Below, in pieces: positions 29,168 through 37,219 of a stretch of DNA of 64,000 bases. Source of the stretch: Pseudomonas sp. FP1742 (GTDB lineage Bacteria; Pseudomonadota; Gammaproteobacteria; Pseudomonadales; Pseudomonadaceae); contig NZ_CP117460.1 of NCBI RefSeq assembly GCF_030687145.1, positions 6,386,001-6,450,000 of the forward strand, read 5' to 3'. Every line of letters starts with the position of its first letter. Position 1 is the stretch's first letter. The notes under the pieces are model-generated. The model did no database searches. It saw nothing but the letters and a program-made list of their open reading frames with translations, and was not told where the DNA came from. A program made the position numbers and the translations under genes.

Positions 29168-29351
29168 TAAGCCTCGCAAACATCCCGGCAACGTCCTACA
29201 AAGAACACCACCGCCGTCCGATTGCGTCGTAAGACCTCCAGTTTCTATGCTCATCCCCAGCTGAATGTTCAGCTCTGGGTTTGGCGACCCGGAAGCCCCC
29301 GACGCACCGCGACCACATTCGACCGAGGAATTTATTCCCATCTCGAATTAT

Positions 29352-29427
29352 GGCGGCTATGCGTGGGAGACCTTCGGGTCTACCGGTTTTCGGGCGTCAC
29401 CGGTTCGCCAACCCGCGCATGGCTGCC
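29352..29427 (+). ncRNA. Structured RNA candidate resembling C4 antisense RNA
   Basis: GGCGGCTATGCGTGGG (29352-29367) pairs over its whole length, with three G-U wobbles, with CCCGCGCATGGCTGCC (29412-29427). Inside this 16-pair stem are AGACC-TTCG-GGTCT (29368-29381) and ACCGGT...ACCGGT (29382-29404), making a three-way junction. Position upstream of a BRO-N antirepressor-like gene is the context known for phage P1/P7 C4 RNA, which represses ant. Structure is seen directly. The C4 assignment is inference from shape and context. Confidence 0.6.
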
Positions 29428-29488
29428 ACCCTTTTCGTTTGGCGACGATCAGAGGCAGTTTTCTTCATTTGATCCCGAGAACTGCACC

Positions 29489-30010
29489 ATGGACGAAAAC
29501 TATCTAATCCCCTACGTCTTCACCCGCAACAAACTCCACCTCCACGCCCTCCTCCTGCAAAACCAGGCCTGGTTCAGCGCTCGCGACCTCGGCCGATTGC
29601 TCAGGCTATTCCTGGACGAACGAGCATTACGCAAACTCGATCCCGACCAACACCAAACCGTACAAATGCTGATCCACGGCACCATCGAACGCACACTGCT
29701 GATCAGCGAATCCGGCGTCTACGCATTACTGGTCTACCACTACTGCCCCGAATACCGAGGCCTGCGCGAATGGCTGACCCACAACGTGGTACCAGCCCTC
29801 AGAGACGCCCAACAACCCACCTCAACCGAACGCCCGATTCTGAGCCTGCTCAATTGGCCGCAGATGTCGTTGAGTTTGCTGCACTGGAATAACCAGCCGT
29901 GGATTCGGTTGCAGGATGTTCCGCAGCTGTTGCCGAATGAGGAACGACCGCGAAGTATGGTCAATGCTCCGTGGTGGAAGCGTGCGTCACGAATACTCCA
30001 GGCATTCTGA
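29489..30010 (+). CDS. BRO-N domain protein, phage antirepressor-like
   Basis: A 173-residue protein with a BRO-N domain over roughly residues 1-110: FTRNKLHLHALLLQNQAWFSA, DLGRLLRLF, ERTLLISESGVYALLVYH and LREWLTHNVVPALR are the standard landmarks, as in Bro and Ant-type phage antirepressors. The remaining 60 residues (NWPQMSLSLLHWNNQPWIRL...) are a short second domain I do not recognise. I start at ATG 29489. A longer frame runs 89 codons upstream but passes through the structured RNA and reads as noncoding. No other phage genes are adjacent, so this is a domesticated or remnant gene. Confidence 0.8.
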   Translation: MDENYLIPYVFTRNKLHLHALLLQNQAWFSARDLGRLLRLFLDERALRKLDPDQHQTVQMLIHGTIERTLLISESGVYALLVYHYCPEYRGLREWLTHNVVPALRDAQQPTSTERPILSLLNWPQMSLSLLHWNNQPWIRLQDVPQLLPNEERPRSMVNAPWWKRASRILQAF

Positions 30011-30020
30011 ACGACAAAAA

Positions 30021-30045
30021 AACCCCACGTTTATCGCGTGGGGTT
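30021..30045 (-). terminator. Terminator of the higA gene
   Basis: AACCCCACG (30021-30029) pairs with CGTGGGGTT (30037-30045), and on the minus strand a run of seven T follows. It could also stop BRO-N transcripts on the plus strand, more weakly. Confidence 0.85.
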
Positions 30046-30062
30046 CGTTCAGGTACAGAGGT

Positions 30063-30368
30063 TCAGGCGCAGTGCGGGAGCCGCTCAACCTGATCCCGGA
30101 TCGCAGCCCCTCGTTCGATCTCGGCTTTTCGCAAATCGTATGTCGATTGCAGGTTCAGCCAAAACTCGGGAGTCGTGTCCAGGCAGATAGATAGCCTTAG
30201 AGCCATATCGGCACTGACACCTCGACGCTGAAGTACGATGTCGTTCACCGTAGGCGTCGAAACGCTCAACGCTCTGGCCAAGGCTGCAGCCGTAAGGCTC
30301 AGAGGCTCCAGGTATTCCTCTTTGAGGATCTCGCCAGGGTGAACCGGGCGCATACCATTCTTAGTCAT
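30063..30368 (-). CDS. higA: HigA family antitoxin
   Basis: A 101-residue HTH antitoxin of the HigA/VapI type. The N-terminal MRPVHPGEILKEEYLEPL is the family hallmark. A helix-turn-helix follows (LTAAALARALSVSTPTVNDIVLQRRGVS, about 25-52), with the conserved SADMALRLSICLDTTPEFWLNLQ. It should neutralise HigB and repress its own promoter. Length is full. The toxin gene that normally precedes it is only a stub, so this is effectively an orphan antitoxin that may act on other promoters. Confidence 0.92.
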   Translation of the reverse strand: MTKNGMRPVHPGEILKEEYLEPLSLTAAALARALSVSTPTVNDIVLQRRGVSADMALRLSICLDTTPEFWLNLQSTYDLRKAEIERGAAIRDQVERLPHCA

Positions 30369-30371
30369 TAC

Positions 30372-30449
30372 TCACCTCAGTGACCACATACGGGTCTTTC
30401 CGTTGCGAAACAGGTACTCGGTCTCAGAACACTTAAAGCCAACGATCAT
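30372..30449 (-). pseudogene. higB: Truncated higB toxin remnant
   Basis: A 25-codon frame, MIVGFKCSETEYLFRNGKTR then MWSLR and TGA, three bases before higA. HigB toxins of this subfamily begin MIVxFKCxxTExLF and run to about 92 residues. Here only the first beta-strand and helix remain, and the catalytic RelE-like fold is missing. The junction looks like an internal deletion joining codon 23 or so to the end of the gene, leaving the overlap region and ribosome site of higA intact. Confidence 0.8.
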
Positions 30450-30457
30450 AATTTAAA

Positions 30458-30471
30458 GCTTAACGTTATGC
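30458..30471. promoter_or_regulatory. Candidate HigA operator
   Basis: The 8-base palindrome TAACGTTA (30461-30468) flanked by GC on each side, 9-22 bases upstream of the higB stub, resembles operators reported for HigA proteins (TTAACGTTAA type). AT-rich promoter-like sequence surrounds it. Confidence 0.5.
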
Positions 30472-30553
30472 ATTAATCTTGAGTGTATAACCTGAATTCA
30501 CTAATGCAAACGCGGTGTTGCGATTCTTGGTCCCCCTCTCAAAACTTTAGGAA

Positions 30554-30572
30554 AAGGACTACCTGAGTCCTT
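30554..30572 (+). repeat. Perfect hairpin upstream of the small basic ORF
   Basis: AAGGACT (30554-30560) and AGTCCTT (30566-30572) with a five-base loop, 127 bases before the ORF at 30699. Confidence 0.6.
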
Positions 30573-30698
30573 CAGAAGGCTTTCGAAATCCAGCCGAATC
30601 CTACAAAAACAAGCGCCAATTCCCATTGCATCAAAACCGTGTCCACCTCTTAAGCTGACTGACCCAAAAAAACCAATCTACAAATCGAAAAGGTCGCT

Positions 30699-30884
30699 AT
30701 GAAATCTAAAAAACAAAAAGCCAAACTGTTACTCGCCACTAAATATCATGCTGAGGCACTCCGGTTAGCCGGGAGCGTATCGGCCAAACAACGCCGCTTT
30801 TTTGATGTCGCCGCTGCTCAGGGCAAAGAACTTGAACCGAGTGGCTGGCTTGCAGGCACGAGCCTGACGAAGCTCCCGGATTAG
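30699..30884 (+). CDS. Small basic protein of unknown function
   Basis: A 61-residue protein, very lysine-rich at the start (MKSKKQKAKLLLATKYHAEAL) and ending PSGWLAGTSLTKLPD. No transmembrane segment, signal peptide or cysteine cluster. A Shine-Dalgarno-like AAAGG lies about six bases before the ATG. I do not recognise a family. It lies in an AT-richer gap between higA and comM that looks accessory, so it may be part of the same acquired segment. Could also be spurious, although its composition is protein-like. Confidence 0.5.
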   Translation: MKSKKQKAKLLLATKYHAEALRLAGSVSAKQRRFFDVAAAQGKELEPSGWLAGTSLTKLPD

Positions 30885-31007
30885 CTCACCAAAACTCGCA
30901 ACATCCTGCGAAAGTTTCCTTCCCTTGCCGCCACGCTAAACCCTCACTCCCCGTCTACCCTTCAAAAACCCGCAGGAAGCGGTTCCCCGTCAGCTCAAGG
31001 AACGACC

Positions 31008-32501
31008 ATGTCCCTATCCATCGTCCACAGCCGCGCCCAGATTGGTGTGGATGCGCCCGCCGTCACCGTAGAAGTGCATCTGGCCAACGGCTTGCCGTCG
31101 CTGACCATGGTCGGGCTGCCCGAGGCGGCGGTGAAGGAAAGCAAGGACCGGGTACGCAGCGCGATCATCAATTCGGGGCTGCAATTTCCAGCGCGGCGCA
31201 TCACCTTGAATCTCGCTCCCGCCGATTTGCCGAAGGATGGCGGGCGGTTCGATCTGGCGATTGCCTTGGGGATTCTGTCGGCCAGCGTGCAGGTGCCGAC
31301 GTTGACGCTGGATGACGTGGAGTGCCTGGGAGAGCTCGCGCTGTCAGGCGCGGTGCGGGCGGTTCGCGGGGTGTTGCCGGCGGCGCTGGCGGCGCGCAAG
31401 GCCGGGCGCACGCTGGTGGTGCCGCGAGCGAATGCCGAGGAGGCATGCCTGGCATCGGGGTTGAAGGTGATTGCGGTGGATCATCTGCTTCAAGCGGTCG
31501 CGCATTTCAATGGTCACACGCCCATCGAACCCTACGCTTCCAACGGTTTGCTCTACGCCAGCAAACCCTATCCGGACTTGAACGAAGTGCAGGGACAACT
31601 TGCGGCCAAGCGCGCCTTGCTGATTGCCGCCGCGGGGGCTCATAACCTGCTGTTCAGCGGTCCGCCGGGGACGGGGAAAACGTTGTTGGCGAGTCGTCTG
31701 CCGGGGCTGTTACCGCCATTGGCCGAGAGCGAAGCGCTGGAGGTCGCGGCGATTCAATCGGTGGCCAGTTGTGTGCCGTTGAGTCATTGGCCACAGCGCC
31801 CCTTCCGACAACCACACCACTCCGCTTCAGGCCCCGCACTGGTGGGTGGCGGTTCGAAACCGCAACCCGGCGAAATCACTCTCGCCCACCATGGTGTGTT
31901 GTTCCTCGATGAACTCCCGGAATTTGATCGCAAGGTATTGGAGGTATTGAGAGAGCCATTGGAATCCGGCCACATCGTGATTTCCCGCGCCAAGGACCGC
32001 GTACGCTTTCCGGCGCGCTTTCAACTGGTGGCTGCGATGAATCCCTGCCCCTGTGGATATCTTGGCGAACCAAGCGGCCGTTGCTCCTGTACGCCGGACA
32101 TGGTTCAGCGCTATCGCAACAAGCTATCGGGGCCGCTGCTGGACCGCATCGATCTGCACCTGACGGTTGCTCGGGAGGCTACGGCGCTGAATCCTGCGTT
32201 GAAACCCGGCGACGATACAGCCACCGCCGCCGAGCTGGTTGCCGAGGCAAGAGAGCGGCAACACAAACGCCAGGGTTGCGCCAATGCCTTCCTCGACCTG
32301 CCAAGCCTACGCCGGCACTGTAAGTTATCCACAGCCGATGAAAACTGGCTTGAATCCGCCTGCGAGCGTTTAACGCTGTCGTTGCGAGCGGCCCATCGAC
32401 TGCTCAAGGTCGCGCGCACTCTGGCGGACCTTGAACAAGCCGACGGGATCAGACGCGAACACTTGGCCGAGGCGCTGCAATATCGGCCAACAGCACTCTA
32501 G
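31008..32501 (+). CDS. comM: ComM/YifB family AAA+ ATPase
   Basis: A 497-residue Mg-chelatase-like AAA+ protein. The N-terminal ribosomal S5-like/Lon-type domain (1-165, with GLPEAAVKESKDRVRSAI) precedes the ATPase core: Walker A SGPPGTGKTLL near 222 and Walker B GVLFLDELPEF near 296. The C-terminal helical part carries CPCGYLG and RAAHRLLKVARTLADL. In Vibrio, ComM is a hexameric helicase that extends D-loop branch migration during natural transformation. In Pseudomonas the gene is conserved even where competence is not known. Confidence 0.93.
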   Translation: MSLSIVHSRAQIGVDAPAVTVEVHLANGLPSLTMVGLPEAAVKESKDRVRSAIINSGLQFPARRITLNLAPADLPKDGGRFDLAIALGILSASVQVPTLTLDDVECLGELALSGAVRAVRGVLPAALAARKAGRTLVVPRANAEEACLASGLKVIAVDHLLQAVAHFNGHTPIEPYASNGLLYASKPYPDLNEVQGQLAAKRALLIAAAGAHNLLFSGPPGTGKTLLASRLPGLLPPLAESEALEVAAIQSVASCVPLSHWPQRPFRQPHHSASGPALVGGGSKPQPGEITLAHHGVLFLDELPEFDRKVLEVLREPLESGHIVISRAKDRVRFPARFQLVAAMNPCPCGYLGEPSGRCSCTPDMVQRYRNKLSGPLLDRIDLHLTVAREATALNPALKPGDDTATAAELVAEARERQHKRQGCANAFLDLPSLRRHCKLSTADENWLESACERLTLSLRAAHRLLKVARTLADLEQADGIRREHLAEALQYRPTAL

Positions 32502-32507
32502 TCGGTG

Positions 32508-33722
32508 TCACCCCTTGGTCAGATCAACCAACGGCGTCTGCCGCACCTCTGTCTCGCGCCCACCCTGAATCTCGCTCACCTGCTTCAACGCCTTATCCAC
32601 AGCCGCTTTATCCGACAACAAGCTGTAGCTGATGCGGAACTGCTTCTGTTCCTTCGGCGCAATCGTCGGCACCAGGTTCAGTGGCCGCTGATACCGGCGG
32701 TTGTAGGAAAAGCTCGTCCCTGGCTCCAGCCCTGTGACATAGCCCTGGCCTTGGGTATCGGTGTTTTTCCACAGGGAGAACACGGGCAGTGTCTGAGTAT
32801 TGAAGGCGACCGAAACCCCCAGGCTGCCGGCCTTGTTATGCAGCACGGTCAACGTATCGCCCTTGGCATCGGCATACGGCACCACGTTGTAAACCGTCTC
32901 GTCGTAGTCCTTGGTCGGTGCGCGGTAGGTTTGCCAATCCGCCAGATCGCCCTTGGCCTTGTCGTTGAACGGCGACACCTGTTTCACCGGCGCGGCGAAG
33001 CGGGCGCCCTGCTCCAGGAACGGTGTGCTGAAGTTGCTGTGATACAGCGCCTGGTATTCCTTCGGATAATCACCGTTGTTGGTCAGGGTGTCGTTGAGGG
33101 CGAACACTACGCTGCCGGGCTCGGTAACCAGTTCGGTCGCGACGGAGAAGTCGACTTTCTTGAATGCCTGCTCTTTCAGCTCGCCGCGCAAACTGATGGC
33201 GTACGGCGGTTTTTCGTCAATGTGCAGGGTGACTTTGTTGGCCGGGATGTTGGCGGCGCGACCGTGCAGGGTCAGCAGCTCACCATTGTCCATGCCGGGA
33301 TGGCCGACCCATTCGTAGCCGCAGCGGGTGACCAGTTCATTGAAACCTTCCAGCCAGCCCAGGCCCCCACGGCCGTTGAGCTCGATGAAGGACGGATTGA
33401 CCACCTCCTTCACCGGCGAGTCCCAGCCCATGCGCACGTTGCCTACAGACGCCTGTAGGACGTTCATGCCGCGAGTGGGCACCACCGAGAGTTTCATCGT
33501 GCCGTTATCGATGTCGACGATGCTGACGCCTTCCTGCCGCCCGCCGTGCAAGGTGCGCAGGGTCACACTGAAGGGTTTGTCGGTTTTTACCCCCAGTTGC
33601 TGGCTGGTGATCTGCCAGTTCTGGGCGGCTTTGTCGGTATCGAGCAGGACGTAATCCCAGGCCATGGCGTGGGAAGCAGCGGACAGTGCACTGAGGGCAA
33701 CGAAGAGTTTGAGCGGGGTCAT
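32508..33722 (-). CDS. Exported aldose-1-epimerase-like protein (DUF4432)
   Basis: A 404-residue protein with a signal peptide (MTPLKLFVALSALSAASHAMA, likely cut after residue 21) and a galactose-mutarotase-like fold of the DUF4432 type: VVPTRGMNVLQASVGNVRMGWDS, GFNELVTRCG and the conserved HGRAANIPANKV. It probably acts on sugars in the periplasm. Catalytic assignment is uncertain. I start at ATG 33722 because the signal peptide begins there. The longer frame adds 31 residues of poor quality. It is convergent with comM (6 bases between stops). Confidence 0.78.
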   Translation of the reverse strand: MTPLKLFVALSALSAASHAMAWDYVLLDTDKAAQNWQITSQQLGVKTDKPFSVTLRTLHGGRQEGVSIVDIDNGTMKLSVVPTRGMNVLQASVGNVRMGWDSPVKEVVNPSFIELNGRGGLGWLEGFNELVTRCGYEWVGHPGMDNGELLTLHGRAANIPANKVTLHIDEKPPYAISLRGELKEQAFKKVDFSVATELVTEPGSVVFALNDTLTNNGDYPKEYQALYHSNFSTPFLEQGARFAAPVKQVSPFNDKAKGDLADWQTYRAPTKDYDETVYNVVPYADAKGDTLTVLHNKAGSLGVSVAFNTQTLPVFSLWKNTDTQGQGYVTGLEPGTSFSYNRRYQRPLNLVPTIAPKEQKQFRISYSLLSDKAAVDKALKQVSEIQGGRETEVRQTPLVDLTKG

Positions 33723-33876
33723 GGCAGCAGCCTTTCTTGGAGTTGTGCCATTTTTATAAACTTGAAGAAACGTTTCAGCAAGCATAAAAATCGAGATAAA
33801 GTCGATAAACGCCAAGAAAGACTATGAGTGATGAATTGATTCGCAGATTTGGTGCAAGTCGGGAATTGAGTCGATC

Positions 33877-33976
33877 CCTTCGCGAGCAAGCCCGCTCCCA
33901 CATTAGATCTGCGGTGAACACAGTATTTGTGAACACCCGAGACCGAATGTGGGAGCGGGCTTGCTCGCGAAAGCGG
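33877..33976. repeat. REPIN (outward-facing order)
   Basis: GCGAGCAAGCCCGCTCCCAC at 33882-33901, then GTGGGAGCGGGCTTGCTCGC at 33949-33968, the opposite order to most pairs in the window. Confidence 0.92.
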
Positions 33977-33989
33977 TTTCAGAGGCGAC

Positions 33990-35966
33990 TCAACGAAACC
34001 GGTCAACCTCATGCCGCAGATCCGCCGCAAGCTTCTCCAGCTCTTTGGCAGTCACCGCCAGGTTCGACACCACTTCCCGCTGCTCACTGTTCGCCAGGGC
34101 AATGCTTTGCAGATTGCTGCTGAGCAAGGTCGCGGTGCTGCTTTGCTCTTGGGTCGCGGCGGTGATGGCGGCGAACTGCTGACCGGCCGAGCGGCTTTGC
34201 TCGTCGATCCGCGCCAGGGCTGAGGCGACGTTGGCGTTGCGCGACAGGCCTTCCTGCATCAGCACGTTGCCTTGTTCCATGGTGCTGATGGCGTTGCCGG
34301 TTTCCTGCTGGATGCTTTGGATCATCCCGGAAATCTCATCAGTGGCCTGGCGGGTGCGTGAAGCCAGGTTGCGCACCTCATCGGCCACCACCGCAAACCC
34401 ACGACCTTGTTCACCGGCACGGGCGGCTTCGATGGCGGCATTGAGCGCCAGCAAATTGGTTTGCTCGGCGATCGCGGTAATTACCCCGACAATGCCGCCG
34501 ATTTCCTGGGAACGCTGACCTAGAGTATTGATCACTGTCGCGGTGCTGTTCAGCGCACCGGCGATTTGCTCCAGGGATGAGGACGCTTCGTCCATCGACG
34601 TACGACCGATCTGGGTTTGTTGTGCGTTTTCCTGCGCCAGGCGCTGGGTGTTGCCCATGTTGTCGGCAATGTTCAGCGAGGTGGCGCTGAACTCTTCCAC
34701 GGCGCCGGCCATGCTGGTGATTTCGCCGGACTGCTGCTCCATCCCTTCATAGGCACCACCGGACAGACCAGACAACGCTTGGGCGCGGCTGTTGACCTCT
34801 TCCGAGGCTCTACGAATGTGCTCGACCATGGTCGACAGGGCCTGGCTCATCTGGTTGAAGGCGCGGGCCAACTGACCGATTTCGTCATGGCTCGACACGT
34901 TCAGGCGCACGCTCAAATCACCCGCGCCCAAGGCTTCAGCCTGACGCACCAGATCGCCCAGTGGCGCCAGTTTGCTGCGCAGCAACCAGACCGCCGCCCC
35001 CACCGCCAGCAACATCGCCAGCAGACTGCCGATGGCCAGTCGAATGCCGACGCTCCAGGTCACGGCGCGGATTTCGGTTTTCGGCATGCTCGCCACCACC
35101 GACCACGGCCCGCCTTCGAATGGCACGGCAATGCTGTAGAAGTCTTGCGACTTGTCGCTCCAGAAATCGCCCTTGCCTGGTGTCTTGGCCAGACCAACGA
35201 TGGCCGGGACTGCCACGTCCAATGCTTGCACACCGGCGATCGGCACCAGCCATTTGTTCTGCTCATCGAGCAATGCCAGGGAGCCGGTCTGGCCGATGCG
35301 GAAGCGTTTGAGGTTTTCGAACTGGGCGTTCTGTGCGTCGGTGTAATCGAATCCTACAAACAGCACGGCAATCACCTTACCGCCGCTGTCGCGTACGGGG
35401 GTGTACTGAGTCATGTAGGACCGTTCGAAAAGCAAGGCGCGACCGACGTAGCTCTGCCCGGCCATCAAGCGCGCATAAGCCGGATGAGCGTGATCCAGTA
35501 ATGTGCCGATGGCCCGGGTGCCGTCCTGTTTGCTCAGGGAGGTGCTGACCCGAATGAAATCTTCGCCACTGCGCACGAACAGCGTCGCGACGCCGGCGGT
35601 CATTTGCTTGAACTCGTCCACTTCCTTGAAATTGTTGTTCAACACTTCGCCACCCAAATGCAGGCCCGGCGTTTGCACACCCGCCACAGCCACCGGCTCA
35701 TCCGGGTGCACGCTCAGACCGGCGCTGAAGCGCTTCTCGAACAGGCCGCTGAGGCGCTGGGTACTTTCACGCAACGTGCCGTGGAACGTGCTCAGCTGAT
35801 CGGCCAGCAGCCGCGCCTCGCTGGCCAGATGCTCTTCGCGGGTGGCGAGGTTGGCAGCGTCCAGCGAGCGCAAGGCGAACACGGTACTGCCGCTGATGAC
35901 AATCGCCAGTATCACGGCAAGCGCAAGACCCAGCTGTGAGGCAATCCGAGCACGAGGTTGAGACAT
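33990..35966 (-). CDS. Methyl-accepting chemotaxis protein
   Basis: A 658-residue chemoreceptor. TM1 spans about 11-31 ([15 protein letters not shown]). A large periplasmic Cache3/Cache2-type ligand domain follows (about 35-310, with [20 protein letters not shown] and [11 protein letters not shown]), then TM2 about 318-340, HAMP to about 395 and the MCP signalling domain. The signalling tip is [20 protein letters not shown]. The Cache3-Cache2 fusion binds small ligands such as organic acids, but the ligand is not readable here. No cheR or cheB is nearby. Start at ATG 35966 behind CAGGAGCT; 15 in-frame upstream codons are rejected. Confidence 0.92.
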   Translation of the reverse strand: MSQPRARIASQLGLALAVILAIVISGSTVFALRSLDAANLATREEHLASEARLLADQLSTFHGTLRESTQRLSGLFEKRFSAGLSVHPDEPVAVAGVQTPGLHLGGEVLNNNFKEVDEFKQMTAGVATLFVRSGEDFIRVSTSLSKQDGTRAIGTLLDHAHPAYARLMAGQSYVGRALLFERSYMTQYTPVRDSGGKVIAVLFVGFDYTDAQNAQFENLKRFRIGQTGSLALLDEQNKWLVPIAGVQALDVAVPAIVGLAKTPGKGDFWSDKSQDFYSIAVPFEGGPWSVVASMPKTEIRAVTWSVGIRLAIGSLLAMLLAVGAAVWLLRSKLAPLGDLVRQAEALGAGDLSVRLNVSSHDEIGQLARAFNQMSQALSTMVEHIRRASEEVNSRAQALSGLSGGAYEGMEQQSGEITSMAGAVEEFSATSLNIADNMGNTQRLAQENAQQTQIGRTSMDEASSSLEQIAGALNSTATVINTLGQRSQEIGGIVGVITAIAEQTNLLALNAAIEAARAGEQGRGFAVVADEVRNLASRTRQATDEISGMIQSIQQETGNAISTMEQGNVLMQEGLSRNANVASALARIDEQSRSAGQQFAAITAATQEQSSTATLLSSNLQSIALANSEQREVVSNLAVTAKELEKLAADLRHEVDRFR

Positions 35967-36150
35967 GACAGCTCCTGACCCAGTGGCCGGATCATCCTGA
36001 TCCCGTCGCACTCGGCAAAATTTCTGATAGTGGGGAAAACATGGAGCCTGGCACTAAGGTTCCATCAGCAGATTTTCGGCGGCAAAACCGAATACTTGAG
36101 TGATTAGCCGGGATATGGCTCAAGGCCGCCATTGCAGCGGCTCCATCGAT

Positions 36151-37071
36151 TCAGCCCAGGCGCTCGACTTCCGGTAACTCCATGGCCCGGACTTCGCCTT
36201 GCAGGAAATCGCTGAGCCGACGCAAACGTTCACCGCCGGGGCGGGTTTTCGGCCAGACCAGGTAATAATGCTCACCACTGGCGACGGCCGTCGGCCACGG
36301 CAAACTCAGGCGCCCCTGGGCGACATCTTCCGCGACCATCAGCAAATCGCCCATGGACACGCCGTAGCCCCGGGCGGCAGCGATCATGCCCAGTTCCAGC
36401 GTATCGAACACCTGTCCGCCCTTGAGCGAAACTTGATCGGTCAGGCCCATGCGCTCCAGCCAGTTGCGCCAGTCACGGCGGTCCGGCGTCGGGTGCAGCA
36501 GCTCGGTGCTGGCCAGGCGCGCAACATCCCACGGTTGATCCTTCAGAAGATTCGGTGCGCCCACCGGAATCAGCTCTTCGGGAAACAGCAAAGTCGTCTC
36601 CCAGTCCGGTGGAAAATGCCCGTTGCTGAGGATGACGGCACAGTCGAAGGGTTCGTGGTTGAAGTCCACCGTATCGACGTCCATCCAGGCGCTGGTCAAT
36701 TGCACCTCGTTCCCCGGTCGCAGGTGGCGAAAACGACTGAGCCGCGCCAACAGCCAGCGCATGGTCAGGGTCGACGGGGCTTTCATGCGCAGGATGTCGT
36801 CCTCGGCACGCAGGGTATTGCAGGCTCGTTCCAGGGCGGTGAAGCCTTCGCGAATGCCGGGCAGTATCAGCCGCGCCGATTCGGTCAGTTGCAGGTTGCG
36901 CCCGCTGCGATGAAACAGCCGACAGGCGAAATGCTCTTCGAGCGTACGAATGTGCCGGCTGACCGCACTTTGGGTGATCGACAGTTCTTCGGCGGCGCGG
37001 GTGAACGAGCTATGTCGCGCCGCCGCTTCGAATGCTCGAAGGGCATACAAGGGAGGAAGACGACGAGACAT
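36151..37071 (-). CDS. LysR family regulator, GcvA-like
   Basis: A 306-residue LysR-type regulator. Residues 5-65 form the winged helix-turn-helix (LYALRAFEAAARHSSFTRAAEELSITQSAVSRHI), after which the effector-binding domain spans about 93-300. The PPLYALRAFEAAARH start is typical of GcvA/AmpR-type members. It is divergent from the MATE gene (149 bases apart), so control of that pump is a reasonable inference. AGGAG lies eight bases before the ATG. Ligand unknown. Confidence 0.88.
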   Translation of the reverse strand: MSRRLPPLYALRAFEAAARHSSFTRAAEELSITQSAVSRHIRTLEEHFACRLFHRSGRNLQLTESARLILPGIREGFTALERACNTLRAEDDILRMKAPSTLTMRWLLARLSRFRHLRPGNEVQLTSAWMDVDTVDFNHEPFDCAVILSNGHFPPDWETTLLFPEELIPVGAPNLLKDQPWDVARLASTELLHPTPDRRDWRNWLERMGLTDQVSLKGGQVFDTLELGMIAAARGYGVSMGDLLMVAEDVAQGRLSLPWPTAVASGEHYYLVWPKTRPGGERLRRLSDFLQGEVRAMELPEVERLG

Positions 37072-37219
37072 TGGGAAAGCTCCTATAGCGCGGTTGCCTC
37101 AACTTATCAGAAAGTCCCTGGCATGAGTTTTAATCATGCCACCCATCCTTTTTATCCCTTTGTGGAAACCCCGCAGAGCGCCGAGAATCGACGCTTCCTG
37201 TTCTCTCTGACAATCGAGC

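Noticed and set aside
29222..29488. 89-codon upstream extension of the BRO-N frame
   Set aside because: It runs through the structured RNA, its translation has no domain similarity, and the BRO-N domain begins cleanly at ATG 29489.
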